The notes under the pieces: generated by a model | What the model saw: the letters and a program-made list of their open reading frames with translations, nothing else | What the model was told of the DNA's origin: nothing | The model's database searches: none | NCBI GenBank assembly: GCA_017607445.1 | Contig: JAEVHH010000001.1 | Span: 992,001-1,056,000, forward strand | Direction of reading: 5' to 3' | DNA length: 64,000 bases | Source: Histoplasma ohiense | Lineage: Eukaryota; Ascomycota; Eurotiomycetes; Onygenales; Ajellomycetaceae | Position numbers and translations under genes: made by a program | Part shown: positions 48,599 to 61,244 of the stretch, one piece after another | Numbering within the stretch: the stretch's first letter is position 1 | Layout: the number at the start of each line of letters is the position of its first letter

Positions 48599-50711
48599 TC
48601 ATGTCGATGGCAACGATGACGGGCCGTCCAACATCGGGGTCCCCGGCACAGCATCAAGCGCCACAGCATGCAACGCCGGCCGGTGCTGATTTCCCATGAC
48701 GCCTCTTGCACGGCGGTCCAGCGCGTCCAAAACCCATGTGGCGACTTCCTCATCGGCTGTTTCAATGAGAGAAGACGGCCGTGGCTTTTTGTTGTTGGTA
48801 GTTGCGTCTTCACCGTCAACATTGTCGTTGTCATTGTTGTTGTCGATGCCTGCCTTGTATTCTTCTTCGTCCTTGGTTGGAGGATTGTCCTCAGGCGGCT
48901 TCATGAGGCAGGATAGCCAAGGGTCGCGAAGGAGCATGGAGTATGTGGGTCGGTGGGACGCGTCTTTATTCAGACATCTCTGGACGAAATCTTTGGCTTC
49001 AGGCGAGTAGCCGTGTTCAGGGAGCTTGGGAGGGTCGCCGTGGACGATGGCCTGTTCTCAAGGGTTGGCATCAAAAAGAGGGATAAAATAAAATAAAATA
49101 AACGCTATTTTGTGGTTGATGATTTGGGACAGTTTCGTTTACGGTACTTACGTTCAACTGGCTGAATATGTTATTGAATGTTTCAGGGGGATATGGATAG
49201 CGGCCCATAGCACATTCAACCACGGTCAGGCCCAAACTCCATATATCACTCTGCACACTGTAGGTTCCACCGCCTGCGGTGCCGCCACCTCCTGCAATCC
49301 GTTCGGGAGCCATATAACTCTGGCAGCCGATGTTTGTCTTCGCGATACTCGCCACCAAGTTCCCACTAACACCAAAGTCACAAATCTTAATCTGACCGCG
49401 CGTGTTCATTAAAATGTTAGTCGGCTTGACATCTCGGTGGATGATATTGTGTTCATCTTTCAATGACTTCAAGCCCATGATAGTAGACAGGGTGATTTTC
49501 CGAAGTATATTCTCGGGGATCCCATCGCCGTACACTTTCTCCACAGACCCACCATCCATGTATTCCACACAAATGTACACTGCACCTTCCTGAAAAAAAG
49601 CACCGTAGAAATCAATGATAAACGGCGATACACAGCGGTGAAGGATGTCAAGCTCCATAATAATAGCGGTAAATTTTGCCTCATCCAATTCGAGGCGGAT
49701 CTCCTTCATGGCCATGATAACGTTGGAGGTATTCTTAGAATTGGGACCGCTAGAGGCTGGTGTAGAAGTGGATTGGGCCACAGTTTGCCTGGATACAGTA
49801 CCCCGCAGTCCCACGCCAGGTCTTCGCAGATGCGGACGACAGTGGCAAACCTTATAGACGGTACCGTAGTTCCCTTTTCCCAGTTCATCAAGCGTATCGA
49901 CTTCGTCTAGAGATATGTTGAAACTGCTTCCCGAGGTAAAGTCTATGCCACCGCTATGTAGAATCGCCTTGTTCCTAAAATTCAGAGTACCCGTTTTCGT
50001 ATCCACAAACTCTGAGTACCTGCTGAACTGCGTCTCTGGGGCTCCTCCGGCGCACTGCGAGGCATCGTTCGCACCGGGGAGACTTCCCGGTTTCGCCGGC
50101 GTGGGTTTGTCCATTCGAGGGCCCGAAGCATCGGATAACTTCATTCCACGGGTTAATCCTCTTTTCGCAGCCAAACCACCCATCTTTGGTTGTATTGGGC
50201 TATTTGGATTTGGGCTAGGTGGATGCGGCGTCCATCCAGGGGATGTCTGTGACGGTAATCTACCGATTCCCGGTGGAATAGGGCCACCAACTACCTGAGG
50301 AGTGCCTCGGCCACTGGTGGGAGGAATACCACCGACAAATGGGCCGCCCTGGACCGCAGAAGTCACTGTAGGGTTTCCGTTACCAGGATTGGTGGTTGAA
50401 GATGATTGCGGGCTCAGTCCTGGACGAGCACCTTGTCTGGAAAGTGAAAAGGCCTTCATTTTGGCCTGGATATCCTGATTCAAGCCGCTGGACCGTGTGG
50501 TAGAGGTAGGAGGAACAGTAGGTGGCTTCCGGGCGGCATTGATAAGGCCAAGAGGTGTGGAGGAAGGGCTCATTATAGAGGGGCTGTCACCGACACGACG
50601 TAGGGTTGGAGGTTGAGCATCGGCTGACGGAATGGGCGAAATTAAGGGAGATTTTTGGTGGGGTTTCCGGAGATCATTGCCCGCAGCATCCTGGAGGTCA
50701 TGGCCGTCCAT
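48599..50711 (-). CDS. PBS2: MAP kinase kinase of the HOG pathway, Pbs2 orthologue
   Basis: Two exons, 50711-49152 and 49051-48599, encode 670 residues. The start MDGHDLQDAAG is the first ATG in frame. A long Pro/Ser/Gly-rich N-terminal region, about 280 residues, precedes the kinase domain: glycine loop LGKGNYGTVYK, a fungal Pbs2-type insert of about 45 residues (CRPHLRRPGVGLRG), the ATP lysine in AMKEIRLELDEAKF, catalytic loop IIHRDVKPTNILMN, DFGVSGNLV, and the activation loop SIAKTNIGCQSYMAPERI with the Ser/Thr phosphorylated by upstream kinases. The tail is acidic and Asn/Asp-rich. Pbs2 binds the osmosensing branch and activates the Hog1/SakA MAP kinase under osmotic and oxidative stress. 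Confidence 0.95.
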
Positions 50712-53700
50712 ATTGCGGAGGGTGCTCGTTCTGTTACGAAAGGTTGGATAGCTCGCTTTTGGTTTTGGGCGTGTTGTTGTATCTTGTAATCCGATTAACA
50801 AAAACGTCAACTGGCGCTCTCTTTCTTTCTATTTTTCTCTCTTTCTTTCCCTCTCTCCCTCTTTCTCTGTTTCTCTCTCACTTTCTCTCTCTCTTCCTCT
50901 CTTCCTCTCTTGCTGTCTCTTCTAAAGGATTGCTCTATGCGACCTCCACAACCTCCAGGCCAGTCAACGTCGACAACTATCGTCGGGGCATGAAGTAGGA
51001 TCCTAGAGGGGAGCAGGTAGAATGAGTGACGCTGGAGCAGAATTGAAAGTACCAGAGGCTAGAAGAAGCGGGTTGTATCAATGGGTATATTATAAATATA
51101 GATAAAGATAGTTATAGATGGAGGGATATTATTTATAGAAATAAAGTATTTCAAGAGATTCGAATCTGAGACGCGATGAAGTGGACACGGTAAAGAATTT
51201 TCTACCAGGGATCAAACTAGGCTGGCTCCACGGGCCCGCGTTTGCCGTGCAGACTGGTGAGTGGTCGCTTGGACGGTTGGAGGCTCGATTGGGGCGAGAG
51301 GGGGAGGCAAACTAGTAGAGAATCTAGGAATCGTTGGTTTTCGTAGCAGCTCCGTTCTTTTTTCTTTTTCCTTATTTTTTTTTTTTTTCGTTTATTTCCC
51401 TGATCAGTCCTTTGACGGATTTGCTCTTGATTTTCATCCGCGAGTCAAAACCCGGACGAGGAGTTCAAGAGGATGGCGGGGAGCGAGGACACCGAATGTG
51501 GCTTAAGGCAGCAGAGTTTAACCGGGCGTTAGGATGAGCGCTGGTTGGTTGGTTGGCCGTTGACGATGGCGGGGGGGCAGGATCGTTGGCACGACCAAAT
51601 GAACGGCCGACAAAGGTCCTTTTCAGGAGTCAGTATTCCTGGATAGTCGTTCCTCACAGAGGGTCGAGGATAGAGAGCAGAAAACACAGCGAACGAGAGG
51701 AATAAGAAGAAGAAGAGTCACAGAAGACGACGAAGAGGTGAGCAATAGAGCTGATCAATCTCATGTGATTGCGGCTGTCCGGCTGCATGGATGTTATGTA
51801 ATGGTGTGGCTCAACGACTCCACACCTGCCCATTGCAGCTTGTGACTGGCCAGGAACCCAAGCACTGCCACAGCCGTAACGCACCCCGTGCATCGCACTT
51901 GCGGGACTTCAAAGGAATAGTATATCCGGAGTAGTATGGACTCAGGTGCTCCTGCGTAGGAGTGCTTCAGAAGGCTGGCCGAAGATGTTGCAATGGCTGA
52001 AGAATCGCTCATCCAATCACCCAAGCTGGGAATGGCAGAGCAGAGCCGGGAAGGAGAGTTGGATTTCGACAGGTAGAAAGTCAATGTGCATTGAAGAGTG
52101 AGACGAAACACTCCTGCCAATAGCACTAAGCAGCTAGCACTAGTACTAGTAGTCTAAGCGCGCTCAGGCCTTCCTCCAATCATGGAAAATTTTCGCGATG
52201 TGGGAGATATGCATGGAAATTGAAACTCAAATAACTATCTAGGAAATGAAACAAGTTGATCGTGGCGAATTTAAAGAAATGGTTACAATAACTACTCCGT
52301 AACAGAATCTAAGTCAACTCTTGAAGAAGATACAAGACAGCCGAACGATAACCATGCTCTCGACCAGTAGGCTAGATGAAAAGTTCCGCCGAATCCACCA
52401 CCAAAAATGGTATACTTTTATACAAAGTCAAACGTGTTTAACTCAGCTGTCCTCTTATGTATGTAATCTAAGTATAGAGCTCGGAGGAGATTCAGGGCTC
52501 AACGTTGAACCTTCTTTCCCTTTCATAGTTCTACAGCGTATGTTTGAGTGCAATTAATTACAGTATTGGGATCATCGCTATTTATATGATTCTATAATGT
52601 TGGCCCGCCTGTGCCGAGCACCCAATACACTTATCACGTATTTCCCAGCACATGACATTTTACCACTGAAGTAAGGTGACTGGCCGTGTGACCATGTCTG
52701 GGATCACAACGGATATAGTTGTCCCTATATTTGTTAGCCATTTTATTTATAAAAGAACTGTTCAGTTTTGATTCCGGCACGCTCACCCGATAAACTTCAT
52801 ACCATACTCGTAAGCAGACTGGCTGATGGGACCCTGAATCCCGCATAAGATTTTATGTGATCTGGTCTCATTTGATCAGTTAGACTGGTCGTGCGAAAGG
52901 GCATGGGCCATGATTAAATATCAAATTAAAATACCTTATTTATCCCGCTCCATTCTCTGCCTCCCCTCTCCCCTTCAAGTTCTGTCAATGCGGGTAGTTT
53001 CAATTTTGAAGCTAGAACACAGCTTCAGTAAACCGGCAAGTTCTGTTTTCCACTCACCTCATTTTCCTAGATGTAGATTTCCGATATCAAGTTCGTTCCC
53101 ACTCCCTCCGTCCCCGCGGCCCAAATATCATGTACGTATCATCCAGCAAGGTTTATATCTTCAAATTTCTGTATCATTCGCGCCCACGTAACCGTTCCTG
53201 TATAATTACTACATTTTCTGCTTCTTAGAGGTATCACCATCATCATAAGATGAGTAAAAAGGAAGGAAAAAAAGGAGTGGCAAAACATAACTGCCAGAGC
53301 GGCCTCACCAGCTCAGTTAATCCAGCTGATATGAAGATGGTTAAATGCGAGGAGATGTGTAACTGCTTCGTCGTCAATTTCATGATCTGCCGCAATGATA
53401 TGGGCTTCCTGATTCAAAGAAGGGAACAAGACGGCGGGTGTAGGTTGTTCGTGCCTGAGAAACGGATGGTTTGACCACCATCCCTTCCTTCCCCAAATAG
53501 GTTTGCCGGGGATAAATAATTTGAAAGGAAAGAACACAAACAACAACCGTATGCGTAGGAATAGTATTTATTTAATCATGAGCTTTCGGCCCAAGGTCCC
53601 GTCCTCCGACTTCTCAACCTCAGAATCGACAAGGCTTGAAAGGTGGAACCATGCATGATGCTGCTTCGCATGCTATCCGACTAAAGAAAGGGGTTTTTAA

Positions 53701-54673
53701 TTTGAAAAAAAAAAAAAAAAAACCACTCGATCTTGGTTTATATTGCCTGTCAAAAGTTTTCATCATTGGTTTTGAAACGATTTTCTGCCAGTATCGATCT
53801 GTCCGTGGCACAACAGTCAGCAAATGCAAGCAGCAGGGAGGATGTTACTGGTAGATAAGAGCTTCATAGGCGGGTGGGACATGATACCAATATCGATTCT
53901 GAGCTGCACACTGCGATGATGATCATCAAGCCAGTTATCTTTGATCCTACCCACTCAGCAATGGAAGCTGACCCCCCACAAGTGATACTAGTATTGGCAC
54001 AGTTCGCAGATTGCTCACGGAATATCGTTTCACCGAACCTAAAATTTTCATCAATGACGTCTATGTCTATAAAGTGCTCTGCCTAGTAACTACTAACCAC
54101 ACAGGACGAAACGAAACGTTCTCGCCTTACCGGGTTGAATATCGATTATTTTTTTCGTGCCAAAGGTACGGTTACAACAAGGAATCCCTAGCGCCCTGTC
54201 AGGGTGTCGGGATTGCCCAGGATTAAACGACGCGAGGTTACTAGGACTATCAAATCAGAGCGAGAGGACAAAAAAACCTTAAGATACCCTGTCTGACCTG
54301 AGGTTCGGATCGTTCTGTCGCCTAGCCACGGTCTCGGGGAAATTTGTTCCTGAAACTAGGCTTTCCGGAGCTTCATTGATGTCAACTTACAAGCTCGACA
54401 CCTAACTTGGTAGCTAATCATTTAGACCCCCCTAAACTAGCCCCGGATCTTTTTCAAGGGGTTTGTCAACTGTATGTAACACATCTACCCCGTGTATTTC
54501 TACCACACCTCCTTAGGGAAAATAGTAAGTAACCTTCGAAGAACCGATTGTATTACTTTTGAGTATTTTCCAAACCCGTAAAGGGAGAGAAATTATATAT
54601 CATGCTGTGTGGCTCAATGGGCTCCGAAAGGTGCCAAATGAATGCCTCCAAGGCAAGAAAGATAGTATATAGT
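50712..54673. other. 4-kb gene-free region upstream of PBS2
   Basis: The PBS2 leader at its left end contains a pure pyrimidine tract on the plus strand (about 50815-50925, purine in the transcript). The rest has only short frames without motifs and an A run near 53705-53722. Confidence 0.45.
50815..50925 (-). repeat. polypurine (GA-rich) tract in the PBS2 leader
   Basis: About 110 bp of nearly uninterrupted C/T on the plus strand, hence GAGA-rich in the transcribed sense, starts about 105 bp upstream of the PBS2 start codon. Such tracts are common in fungal promoters and leaders and may shape nucleosome-free DNA. Confidence 0.7.
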
Positions 54674-56764
54674 TTAAAAGATATTGCCTGTTGTCTGAGA
54701 GCCCTCCTCTTCCTCCTGTTTCTTAATATTGACATTCCTCCAGATGACAATGGAAGCCATGACCAGCGGCATCATGCAGACACCAGCAATAACCATTTTT
54801 CGCTGAACGTCAGCGTACGCGCCGACGATGGCGTCCCGTTCGGGCGTGCCATCGAGGTAGGACATCTGCAGCTGCATGTCTCCGAAAATCTGGGCGGCCA
54901 TGGCCTTGCTTTCCTCGGGGAGCCGTCGGTAGAGCTGGGAGGGAAGGATGTTGTTCCACATCGCGCCTGCAACGGCGAGGCCGACAGAAGCGCCGATGGA
55001 GCCAAACATGCCCCAGATTGCGAGCACGACGGCGACTTCTTGGTGGCTGACGACGGACATGACGGCGAGCTGGCCGCAGACGGAGAAGAAGCTGGTGCCA
55101 ATGCCGACGAGGACTTGGGTGATGGTGACGGCGCCAATGGAAGTGTTAGGCTGGCGGAAGGGAATTAGGAGGGCCGTTCCGAGAAGCATAAATGGGATAC
55201 CGGCGTAAGCGGCCCATTTGAAGTTTCCGGTATATCTAATCAAGCTGTAGTTGGGGAGTGGGGGGGAAACGGTCAGTGTCTTCCTGAGGGAGGTAAGTCA
55301 GGGTATTCCGGATGCTAGGAAATCACTTACAAGCCAATCCCGGGCGCTAAGATGGCAGACGAGAGTGAGAACGAGTTGAGGACGTAGCCAGCAGTAGTAA
55401 TGGTCAGCCTGTACACCACAATAAGGTAAGAGTAGAAGTATGCGTTCCAACAACTGAAGCGAACGTTAGCATTCAATGAAATGGCCTGTGAACTTCTATT
55501 TCTCTTCCCAGCTGTGTCACTGGGGAGAGTGTCGGGTTGTACTAGTACTTACAATGCCGAGGCAAACATAACTCCGTATAACAGACAGGAGCCAATGATG
55601 GTAGGGTTTTTGAGATACTTGAACGGAAGGAATTGCACGGGAGCAAGGAATCTCTCCCATGCGAGGAATATCGCCCCGCACACAACGCCAACGACCTCCA
55701 TGGCAATGATATATCCGGTTGCCCAGCCTTTAGGGGCATAGACCACAATGCTAAACGGGAGGAGAATCAAGGCAAACGAAGCCGTGATGAGGACAATTCC
55801 CACGACTAGAAAATAATGATCCAATTAGCTTTAATTTAAATAGCTTGTGGGGGCATAGTGGATAGATTTGAAAAGAAAATATATGTATATATATATACCG
55901 TCAAACTCTATGAGATGATATTTGATCGACTCCCACGCTGAGCGGCCGGACTTTTCCTTGACAAGAAAACCCGCCTTTACGGATTTACGTTCCATGAACA
56001 GCATGATAACGATGACCGGAAGGCTGACTCCAACGAGCATGATGGCAAAGGCCCCAAAAGCCCACCGGAAGTTCAGGTTGGAAAAAAACAGGTCGGCAAT
56101 CTTGGGGCCGGCAAAGGTACTCGCGATGGTCGGAGTATTGTTGATGCTGAACATAATCATCCGGTTTCTCAGGGTCGTCATATCGGCCAGCATGACGTCG
56201 ACACAGTAGATCATACCGATATGGCCGGTCCAGTACAGGGTGTGGGCAGCTACATACGCCTCCATGTTCTTGCAAGTCGCCTTCATGATCAAGGCGACAA
56301 CGACTACGAGAAGCATGAAGAGGAAGCCCTCGATGCGACCCCAGACGTCGACGATCTTGGCCAGCGTGAGAGTCGAACAGCCGCTGAGGATCGTGGCCAC
56401 GATGCTGACGCTGGCCAGGAGTCCGTGTTTCTCAAACGAAGAGGTGATGAACGGGTTGAGCGTGGATTGAACGGAGACCAAGAGCATGTCGACAAAGGCC
56501 ACCAAATAGAGCCTAATGATCGGATGGGGGCAGTCAGTCAGCATCCGTGTCGCAAGCGTAGGGTGCTCGAAAGTGTGGGAGACTTTACAGGGCAAACGTG
56601 AGCCACAGGGTCTTCTTTGACCAAACAGAGGCGACGGCGCGAACACGCTTAACACCCGGCTGAAAGTCCGCAGAAGCATTGTCCGAGTCGCGTTTGGAGG
56701 CGTCATTTACTTCAGGAACGATGTTCTTCTCCACGTCCGCGCCTACATTGGAGAGGGTCACCAT
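54674..56764 (-). CDS. siderophore-iron transporter, MFS (Sit1/Mir family)
   Basis: Five exons on the minus strand: 56764-56589, 56512-55899, 55805-55553, 55453-55331 and 55244-54674; 578 residues with consistent phases. The start ATG has a strong context (GCCATCATGG). Around 14 hydrophobic segments follow a polar N terminus ending SVWSKKTLWLTFALYLVAFV. Signatures of the siderophore subfamily are visible: LVSVQSTLNPFITSSFEKHG, KIVDVWGRIEGF, YWTGHIGMIYCVDVMLAD, GWATGYIIAMEVVG, WNAYFYSYLIVVYRLTITTA and LIRYTGNFKWAAYAGIP. It imports ferric siderophores across the plasma membrane or a vesicle membrane; the ligand is not determined. Three iron-regulatory GATA sites lie 320-370 bp upstream, supporting iron-repressed expression. 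Confidence 0.93.
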
Positions 56765-59659
56765 GATGGCTGGAGCTGCTCACAGACGAGGAGCAAAACT
56801 AGAAGACGAAAAATAGAGCGCAGGTTGCGTTTGACAAATGTGGGAGAGCATTGCTCCTCCAGCACCTGGGTAGTAAGCTCCGCTTTTAAAGCAGAAACAG
56901 AGCAGGGACCCCAGGGAGAAAGGCAGGGAAAAAAAAAAAAAAAAAAAAAAACCAACAGACATCGCCTATCACAGAATCCAATACGACCAAAATACCCGCT
57001 AGGCTGGAAGAAGGAAAAGCGGCTGCCACAAGGTTGGCTAGGGGCCGGCCTAGCAGGGGTGGGAGCCAGTAGGAACGTTCCCGCCCATCAGATAAATTGC
57101 ATCAGATAAGATGATTTGGCGCCATCTTATCTGATGGGACCCGCTAGCGGCTGTGCCAAGCCCCGTTTCGGGTGGGAAAGGAAAGCAAAGGGCGGGGACT
57201 GCCGCCGAGTTGTGGCCTGATCACCCCCAACTGTGCTCGAGGCGCTCTGTGCTCGCTAAGCGTTGGGGTTTTTTTCCCAAGCCATTGGCCAATTGGTTGC
57301 CGGTGTCTTCGCAAATACATGCCATGCTGTAGATATTTATGCTGGGGAACCCCCACCAAAGCATTTTACCTTTTGGAGGCGCACCGGTGGTGGGGTTGCC
57401 AAGTCGGTGTTTACTGCATAGGTGAACGAGGCTAGGAGCTTTGCCAAAAGGATTGAACCACACCAGGGTCGCAGAGAGCCATGTCATGGAACCATGGGTA
57501 ACTCCACCAGAAGATATTGTCATGGATACTAGTATATGAGCTTAATAGCAAAATGATGCAGGTGGAAGGTTGCTTCATTGTACTCCGTAACTCCGATCTA
57601 ACGGGGTCAGCACTGCTTCCTTGGAAAGGTTAAATAGGTGTGGGTCACGCGGCCTTCCAGCAAGGGATAGGGATGCTAACAAAAGAAAAAAAAAAAAGGA
57701 AAAGAGAAGAAAAAAAAGTGCCCTAGACGCAGTGCTTCAGTGAACATTGTGGAATGGTTCAAAGGCGCATGCCGGTTTCAGTGGGGGTAAAATATTTGAG
57801 CCAGTTGTAAGAGATGAGATACAATTCTACAAGAACTTGAATTAATTGCTAGTTAATGCTAGTATATTAGCAAGTGTTCTACCACCACTGAATACATATA
57901 ACAAGAATGAACTAGGTAAGAAGCACGAAAAACAAATTGAAAAGAGAGAGAGAGAGGGGGGGGAAGAGAAATATATTTTATACTATAACTAGGTATTTTA
58001 ACATTCTACTTTTTTAACTAATTAGCGGTAGCTTACTTAGTCATGCTAGGGCCAGCCTACGGGCGGGCAAGCGCTCCTCTAAATCCAACCGGCAAATGAA
58101 CTTTCAATTCCACACTACTACTGGTCCGGGACCCCGATTAAACGGGTTGCAGTGCATAAGACTACTGAAGATATAAATGGAGGGAAGCTCTGAAGTTTTG
58201 TATATGAAGAAATATACAGCGAGTGGGCAAGTAGCCGGCTAGCTAGCCAGCCACCAATCTTTATTCTTATGGAGATTTTTTTGATAGAGCATAGTATGTC
58301 ACAGACACGCAGCTTCAGGTGATGCCTCTCTACCGCATGCAATCCGATATCGGACTCATCAGCTCATTGCCTCTTTATTACCGAATCGCAATTCCCAGTC
58401 TATTCTCTTTTAACTCTAGTTTCTCCCACTGCATGCGGTGTGATATCAGAGCCATTCCCATCGCAGTTATATTGCTGGATGGCTTATTTTATTCTGAACC
58501 TTAAGCATGATGGTTTCTAAACAAGTTAAAGTTGAACTTCACATTCGCCCTCTTTAACTAGTCCAGTTGAAGATAAAAAAAAATTATGTGGCAACAGGCA
58601 ATTTACAATTGCAGAGCAACAGAATAACGGGGGGGGAATGGAAGCTGGAGTTATATTGGAGAGACAGTCAACAGCGGACTGGGGTGCTCGGCCTGGGCCA
58701 TTCGAAGACGGCATCTACCATGCCAAATCCTCGAGCTTGCCGAGTCGCCCGCCTGCAACAGTTGCACCTGGCCAGCTTGCCATTCGTGGAAGATCTGCTC
58801 GAGATCCGCACGAGGGACTTAGAGAAATTGATGGGAAATGGCTGGGAAATAGTGATTGTCTGTACCATTCCATATCTTGAACCTTGAACATGGCGTACTA
58901 AATGCCAAAAAAAAAGCTGAACACTAGTAGCTAAAGCACCTAGTTAGGTAACTAGCTCAGCTACCCTACGCTACTGCTTGTTGGACCCCTCGACCTGTTG
59001 GTGGGCTCCCACAGATCAAACATGTTCATCAGTTAAGTGGCTCTGATTATCCGCATTAAACCGTGAAATCCCTTCCATGGATGAGTGAGTTAATGCAATC
59101 AATCTGATTAGACATTGATGCATTAACAGGCACTGATCAGCAATATTAATATCCCAGGGTGGAGTCTGAACAGTCTGAAACTAGAAATTACTAGTAGTTA
59201 ACTATCTTTTTGCAAGAAAAAAGTCATCGGCATCTCTTCATCATAAGAACTCGAAATTCAAGTCTTGCTACAAGCACTTCCACATGGGCCAAGCAAGAAT
59301 CAAGAGAACAAGTAACAAGTCTCCCGCGTCCGCATTGGGTAATTTGTCCACCCACCATGCTAGGCCTGTTGCGGCGGCTTCCTTGCTGCTTCAAACCATA
59401 ACTAACTAACGTAGTTAATCCCCACCAAGCTGGCCAGCAAATTTCAACTCAACCACTTCAACACGTGAGAATGCCACCAATTCGCAGTACAGTAAAAATG
59501 CAAGAAACTCTATAGAAAGAGAGGAAAGAATTGAGTTCGCGATAAATACTATTCAAAATGGGGGGAAAATATATCTATATTTGGGAAGCCGCATGCGATA
59601 TATACTCTTAGCCCTAGTATTGACTCAAATGGCCGAACCGCATAGGCGAATCTACACGA
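56765..59659. other. promoter of the siderophore transporter, then AT-rich accessory DNA
   Basis: It contains an A run of about 22 at 56930-56952, the iron-GATA sites at 57087-57136, and then 2.5 kb of AT-rich sequence without a recognisable gene before the transposase relic. Confidence 0.5.
57087..57136. promoter_or_regulatory. triple iron-responsive GATA (SreA/Sre1-type) site with inverted repeat
   Basis: Three exact copies of ATCAGATAA, matching the ATCWGATAA consensus known for fungal iron-repressor GATA factors: 57087-57095 and 57101-57109 on the plus strand and 57127-57135 on the minus strand. The last two lie in a perfect 14-bp inverted repeat, CATCAGATAAGATG at 57100-57113 and its complement at 57123-57136, with a 9-bp spacer. 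They sit about 320-370 bp upstream of the siderophore transporter start codon. Iron repression through these sites is inference from the family of the gene and the motif. Confidence 0.8.
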
Positions 59660-60890
59660 AAATTCCCCAAAATTGACCCAGGCTGAAGAGGATAGGCTTG
59701 TCGAATGGATTCTGTGCCGTGCTTGCTACATGAGGATTAACCCCCCCTGGCCAGCATTTGTGGAGAATATGGCTAATCATCTTCTCTCATTACAAAAATC
59801 CAAAAGTTGGAAAAAACTGGCTCCCCAGACTAACTGCTGTCCAGAGCTTCAATGCTGCTTCTCAAGATGCTATAAGCATAACCGGGTCAAGTGCGAAGAC
59901 TGCAATACTGTGGAGGATTGGTTTAAGACTCTAGAGAGGGTAATGGCTGAGTTTGGGATTGTGCTTGGAGATATTTACAACTTTGATGAGATGGGATTTG
60001 CAATGGGGACTCTGCACAACTATCAAGGTCATTACTAGTGCTGAGCACCTCAGATGGGGAGAGCTTATACAGCCTGGGAATTGTGTGAATGGATTACCGT
60101 GATTGAGTCAGCCAATGTGTCAGCATGGGCCCTAGATCCATAACTATGTCATTCTTAAGGGTCAGATTATTCAGGAAGGCTGGTTTGACAGGCTGGCAGA
60201 GGGCTGGAGATTGGACATTAGTCCTAATGGTTTGGCCACGAACGAGACAGGAATCAAATGGCTTATTAGGGTGTTTATTCCAGCTGCGAACCCACGAAGA
60301 GTTGGGACCCGTGTACCCCTTATTCTGGACGGGAATGGCATTCATCTTACCCCAGAATTTGACCAAATTCTGATCATTCCTCTCCTCTTGCAGGCCCCAG
60401 ATGTGGATGTTTTTTGCAGCTCTAAAGTGTGCATATGGGGTTCTCATTTAACGGCAAATGCAGCTTGGATTCAATGTCATTTACAAGGAAGAGTTCTTAG
60501 AGGCTGATCCTGCCGCGTATGCAGACGCTTTCCAGGTTTCAAACCATTCGAAGTGAGTTCAGGGCCACTAGGATAGTTCCATTTGACTACAGATTCAATT
60601 TTGAATCTCTAAACCCTCCCCCAACCAACCCCAACCTCCCTTCCCCATCTAGTGTATCTAACAACTCACGGTCATCTTGGATTCTATCAAAATCTAATAA
60701 CCCACTGCAATTGCAGAAGCAGAGGAACAAAGTCAAAAATCTAATGGGGCAAGGCACTGAGAACCCTCTCCCCGGGCGTGACTGGTGGAAGGCCTTGATC
60801 AAATGTGAATTCGGGATGGTCAACACCATAGTTATGAAGAAGAAGTATGAGGATATATTCACTGCAAACGGGTGAGAAAAAAAAAAAATG
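59660..60890 (+). mobile_element. degenerate pogo/Fot-like DDE transposase relic
   Basis: Transposase homology on the plus strand is spread over at least three frames with many stops. In order: LTQAEEDRLVEWI near 59678; IYNFDEMGFAMG with the first catalytic Asp near 59985; VILKGQ, GWFDRLAEGWRLDISPNGLAT and GIKWL near 60150-60270; LILDGNGIHLTPEFD with the second Asp near 60327; then the remnant of the third-Asp region and the tail FRATRIVPFDYRFNFESL. This is the pogo-type (Tc1/mariner superfamily, DDE_1) order of motifs. It is dead by frameshifts and stops. I found no convincing terminal inverted repeats. Confidence 0.85.
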
Positions 60891-61244
60891 CAAGATGTCT
60901 ACCCGTAGGATCTAATGCGATGGGGGCCTAACTTGGAATGAAGGTCAGGATCTTGCTATTCCCCTGCTGGACCTGCGGCCCCTGAATCTACAGGGCAATG
61001 GCGGGCTGTCGGAACGATGGAATGTCCAAATATTGACGCAAATACTGAATACCGAGAGAATATTGAATTGATTATGATAACTCTGATTAATTACATGATA
61101 AACAGGCATAAAAGAACTAGATGTCCTAATCCTAGGATCATTTGATTTAATGTAATTAGGGGTTGTTGGGCGTAGATAATTTGAAATAAAATCCGATGAG
61201 TGGGGATGGTTCAAATTCGCCGGCCTGCTCGCTGGAGAATTAAG
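60891..61244. other. short intergenic gap
   Basis: AT-rich DNA between the transposase relic and the end of the nuclease-like/kinase gene. No gene is seen. Confidence 0.5.

Noticed and set aside
50606..50998. A plus-strand frame rich in Leu, Ser and Phe
   Set aside because: Produced by the C/T-rich tract and the antisense of PBS2; the hydrophobicity is a composition effect.
54602..55168. A 188-codon open frame on the plus strand
   Set aside because: Antisense to the last exon of the siderophore transporter; composition follows from the opposite strand.
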